From contig PWNY01000010.1 in assembly GCA_003557805.1 (NCBI GenBank), positions 1-8,793 on the forward strand: 8,793 bases of DNA. The letters are read 5' to 3'. The notes under the pieces were generated by a model. It saw only the letters and a program-made list of their open reading frames with translations. It did not search any database and was not told the DNA's origin. How positions within the stretch are numbered: the first letter of the stretch is position 1; each line of letters opens with the position of its first letter. This DNA is from Bacteroidales bacterium (GTDB lineage Bacteria; Bacteroidota; Bacteroidia; Bacteroidales; UBA7960). Made by a program: the position numbers and the translations under genes. Of the stretch, positions 7,163 to 8,793 are shown in pieces.

Positions 7163-7165
7163 CAA

Positions 7166-8793
7166 TTAATTTAAACGGTAATCGATATCATAATGTTTTA
7201 ACAGCTCCTGTAAAAATCCCACCGGCTCAACTTTCACGGTCCTTGAAACCATCTCAATAGAATAGTTCTCCACCGGATCCATAAGATACACCTTAAGGCG
7301 TGAGTTTCCACGGTGTTCGCTGGAGAGGGTTTTTATTCTTTCAACCATTTTTGCGTCAATATCAGCTACAGGCAGGTGAAGTACCAGGTCAGAGTTCACC
7401 TTTTCAAGTAAATCACTAAGCAGGCTCATGTTTTTGACCTTAATATCCACCTGGGAAGGATTTCTGCGGTTTGGCTGTATCCTTGCCCTGACCATTACTG
7501 TGTTCTGAACCTGGAGAAAGTGTTTTACCTTAAGATAATCCTCAGAAAACAGATATAGCTGAACGGAGTCAGTATAATCCTCTATTGTAAACACTCCGTA
7601 GGGATTGCCTGTCTTTGAATACTTGTGGGCCACCTCGGTGATGATCCCTGCGAAGGAAACTTCTTTGTTTCTAAGCTTATACAGCTGCTTCATGTCGCCC
7701 ACACTGTGTGAGCAGAAGCTTTTTATATGTATTTTGTAATTGTCCAGGGGATGGCCCGATATATACATCCCTGTAACATCCTTCTCTTCTCTGAGCATTT
7801 CCAGCTTGCTCCATTGTTCACATTCCGGAAGGTCTGGATCGGGAAAGCTAACTTCACTGGTCTCATCAAACAGGTTCATCTGGGAGGTGTTTTCCCTCAA
7901 CAGGATATTCTGGGTGTGCCTTATGATCTTGTCTATAAAAATGCTTGCACCATTATCGTCTGAGTGGAAAAACTGCGCCCGGTGAACCCCCTCAAAGCAG
8001 TCAAACGCACCTGCCTTGGAAAGCGACTCAAAGACACGTTTGTTAACGCTTCTCAGGTTGATCCTTTTTGCAAAATCAAATATATTCCTGTAAGGTCCGT
8101 TCGCTTCCCTTTCGGCAACAATATTCTCAACCGCCCCTTCACCGACTCCCTTTATCGCACCGAGTCCAAAGCGGATCTCTCCCCTGTCGTTGACCACAAA
8201 ATTAAATGTACTCTCATTTATATCAGGCCCTAGTACAGGTATCTTCTGCCGCTGGCACTCCTCCATTAAGAAGGTGATCTTCTTTATGTCACTGAAGTTA
8301 TGAGTAAGCACAGCTGCCATATACTCAGCTGCATAGTTTGCCTTTAGGTATGCAGTACGGTATGCCACAACAGAGTATGCTGCCGAATGTGACCTGTTAA
8401 ACCCATATTCGGCGAAACGTGACATGATATCAAATACCTTCACGGCTGTTTGCCTGTCGATGTCTTTAGCAAGCGCACCCTCGATAAAGAATGCTTTCTG
8501 GCGGTCCATCTCCTCCATTTTCTTCTTGCCCATGGCCCTGCGAAGAATGTCCGCATTTGCAAGTGAGAAGCCGGCCATTATCTGAGCAGCCTGCATTATC
8601 TGTTCCTGGTATACCATGATCCCGAATGTGGGCCTGAGAATCTCCTCAAGCCAGGGATGGGGGTACTCAACCTTCTGCTGCCCGTGCTTGCGCTTTATAT
8701 ACAAAGGGATAAAATCCATCGGCCCAGGACGGTACAATGCGTTCATTGCAATCAGGTCCTCAATGTTCGATGGCTTTAACTCCTTGAGGTATT
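7166..8793 (-). CDS. dnaE: DNA polymerase III alpha subunit, C-terminal part (5' end outside window)
   Basis: Replicative polymerase subunit. The frame is open through the right edge, so only the last 541 codons are present, roughly the C-terminal 45% of a typical bacterial DnaE. The PHP domain and the main catalytic Asp pair lie upstream and cannot be checked. Numbering from the Met at 8746, which is internal and not the start: ALYRPGPMDFIPLYIKRKHG (3-22) is the conserved palm/fingers segment, AMGKKKMEEM (71-80) and YGFNRSHSAAYS (114-125) are finger motifs, and IRFGLGAIKGVGEGAVENI (191-209) is the helix-hairpin-helix. QMNLF (289-293) fits the beta-clamp binding motif. An OB-fold spans about 363-440 (VSFAGIITEV, FTIEDYTDSVQLYLF), with a small C-terminal domain to 526. 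The tail is short, and the type is DnaE rather than PolC. trxA follows 67 bases downstream. Confidence 0.97.
   Translation of the reverse strand, partial: YLKELKPSNIEDLIAMNALYRPGPMDFIPLYIKRKHGQQKVEYPHPWLEEILRPTFGIMVYQEQIMQAAQIMAGFSLANADILRRAMGKKKMEEMDRQKAFFIEGALAKDIDRQTAVKVFDIMSRFAEYGFNRSHSAAYSVVAYRTAYLKANYAAEYMAAVLTHNFSDIKKITFLMEECQRQKIPVLGPDINESTFNFVVNDRGEIRFGLGAIKGVGEGAVENIVAEREANGPYRNIFDFAKRINLRSVNKRVFESLSKAGAFDCFEGVHRAQFFHSDDNGASIFIDKIIRHTQNILLRENTSQMNLFDETSEVSFPDPDLPECEQWSKLEMLREEKDVTGMYISGHPLDNYKIHIKSFCSHSVGDMKQLYKLRNKEVSFAGIITEVAHKYSKTGNPYGVFTIEDYTDSVQLYLFSEDYLKVKHFLQVQNTVMVRARIQPNRRNPSQVDIKVKNMSLLSDLLEKVNSDLVLHLPVADIDAKMVERIKTLSSEHRGNSRLKVYLMDPVENYSIEMVSRTVKVEPVGFLQELLKHYDIDYRLN

Noticed and set aside
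1..8793. Mobile elements, phage or defence genes, CRISPR, tRNA or riboswitches
   Set aside because: All but short gaps are filled by housekeeping-type genes; no direct repeats, transposase motifs, repeat-spacer pattern or tRNA-like fold was recognised.

Overview
The window looks like ordinary chromosomal core sequence from a member of the Bacteroidota, probably Bacteroidales-like. Four things point there. The serine palmitoyltransferase has the sequence features of the Bacteroidota sphingolipid enzyme. The rhomboid protease carries a C-terminal tail typical of that phylum. Two upstream regions contain the Bacteroidota-type -7 element TAnnTTTG. Start codons generally lack a strong Shine-Dalgarno sequence and sit behind A/T-rich leaders. 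I see no rRNA, tRNA, insertion sequence, phage gene, CRISPR array or toxin-antitoxin pair. Genes are tightly packed, and the longest gap is about 85 bases.

Left half, plus strand (1-4808). A rhomboid intramembrane protease, cut at its 5' end by the window edge, is followed 28 bases later by uvrB (nucleotide excision repair). uvrB overlaps by one base (TAATG) with a gene for an M23-family metallopeptidase that has no visible signal peptide. These three genes probably form one transcription unit. After a short A/T-rich gap with a good Bacteroidota promoter comes spt, the serine palmitoyltransferase that starts sphingolipid synthesis.

Right half, minus strand (8793-4811). Reading in the direction of transcription there are four genes: the C-terminal 541 codons of dnaE (DNA polymerase III alpha, cut at the right edge), trxA (thioredoxin), a DUF58/von Willebrand A-like protein with a TTG start, and a membrane-anchored PAS protein with a second, probably GAF-like domain but no output domain. 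trxA has its own predicted promoter. The last three genes are separated by only 23 and 45 bases and are likely co-transcribed.

The two halves converge at 4808/4811, with only two bases between the stop codons. A 14-base inverted repeat (12 of 14 matching) spans both stops and is a candidate shared bidirectional terminator.

No clearly new system is present. The points most worth a second look are the cytoplasmic-looking M23 protein coupled to uvrB, the output-less PAS/GAF-like protein at the end of the thioredoxin/DUF58 operon, and the convergent hairpin.
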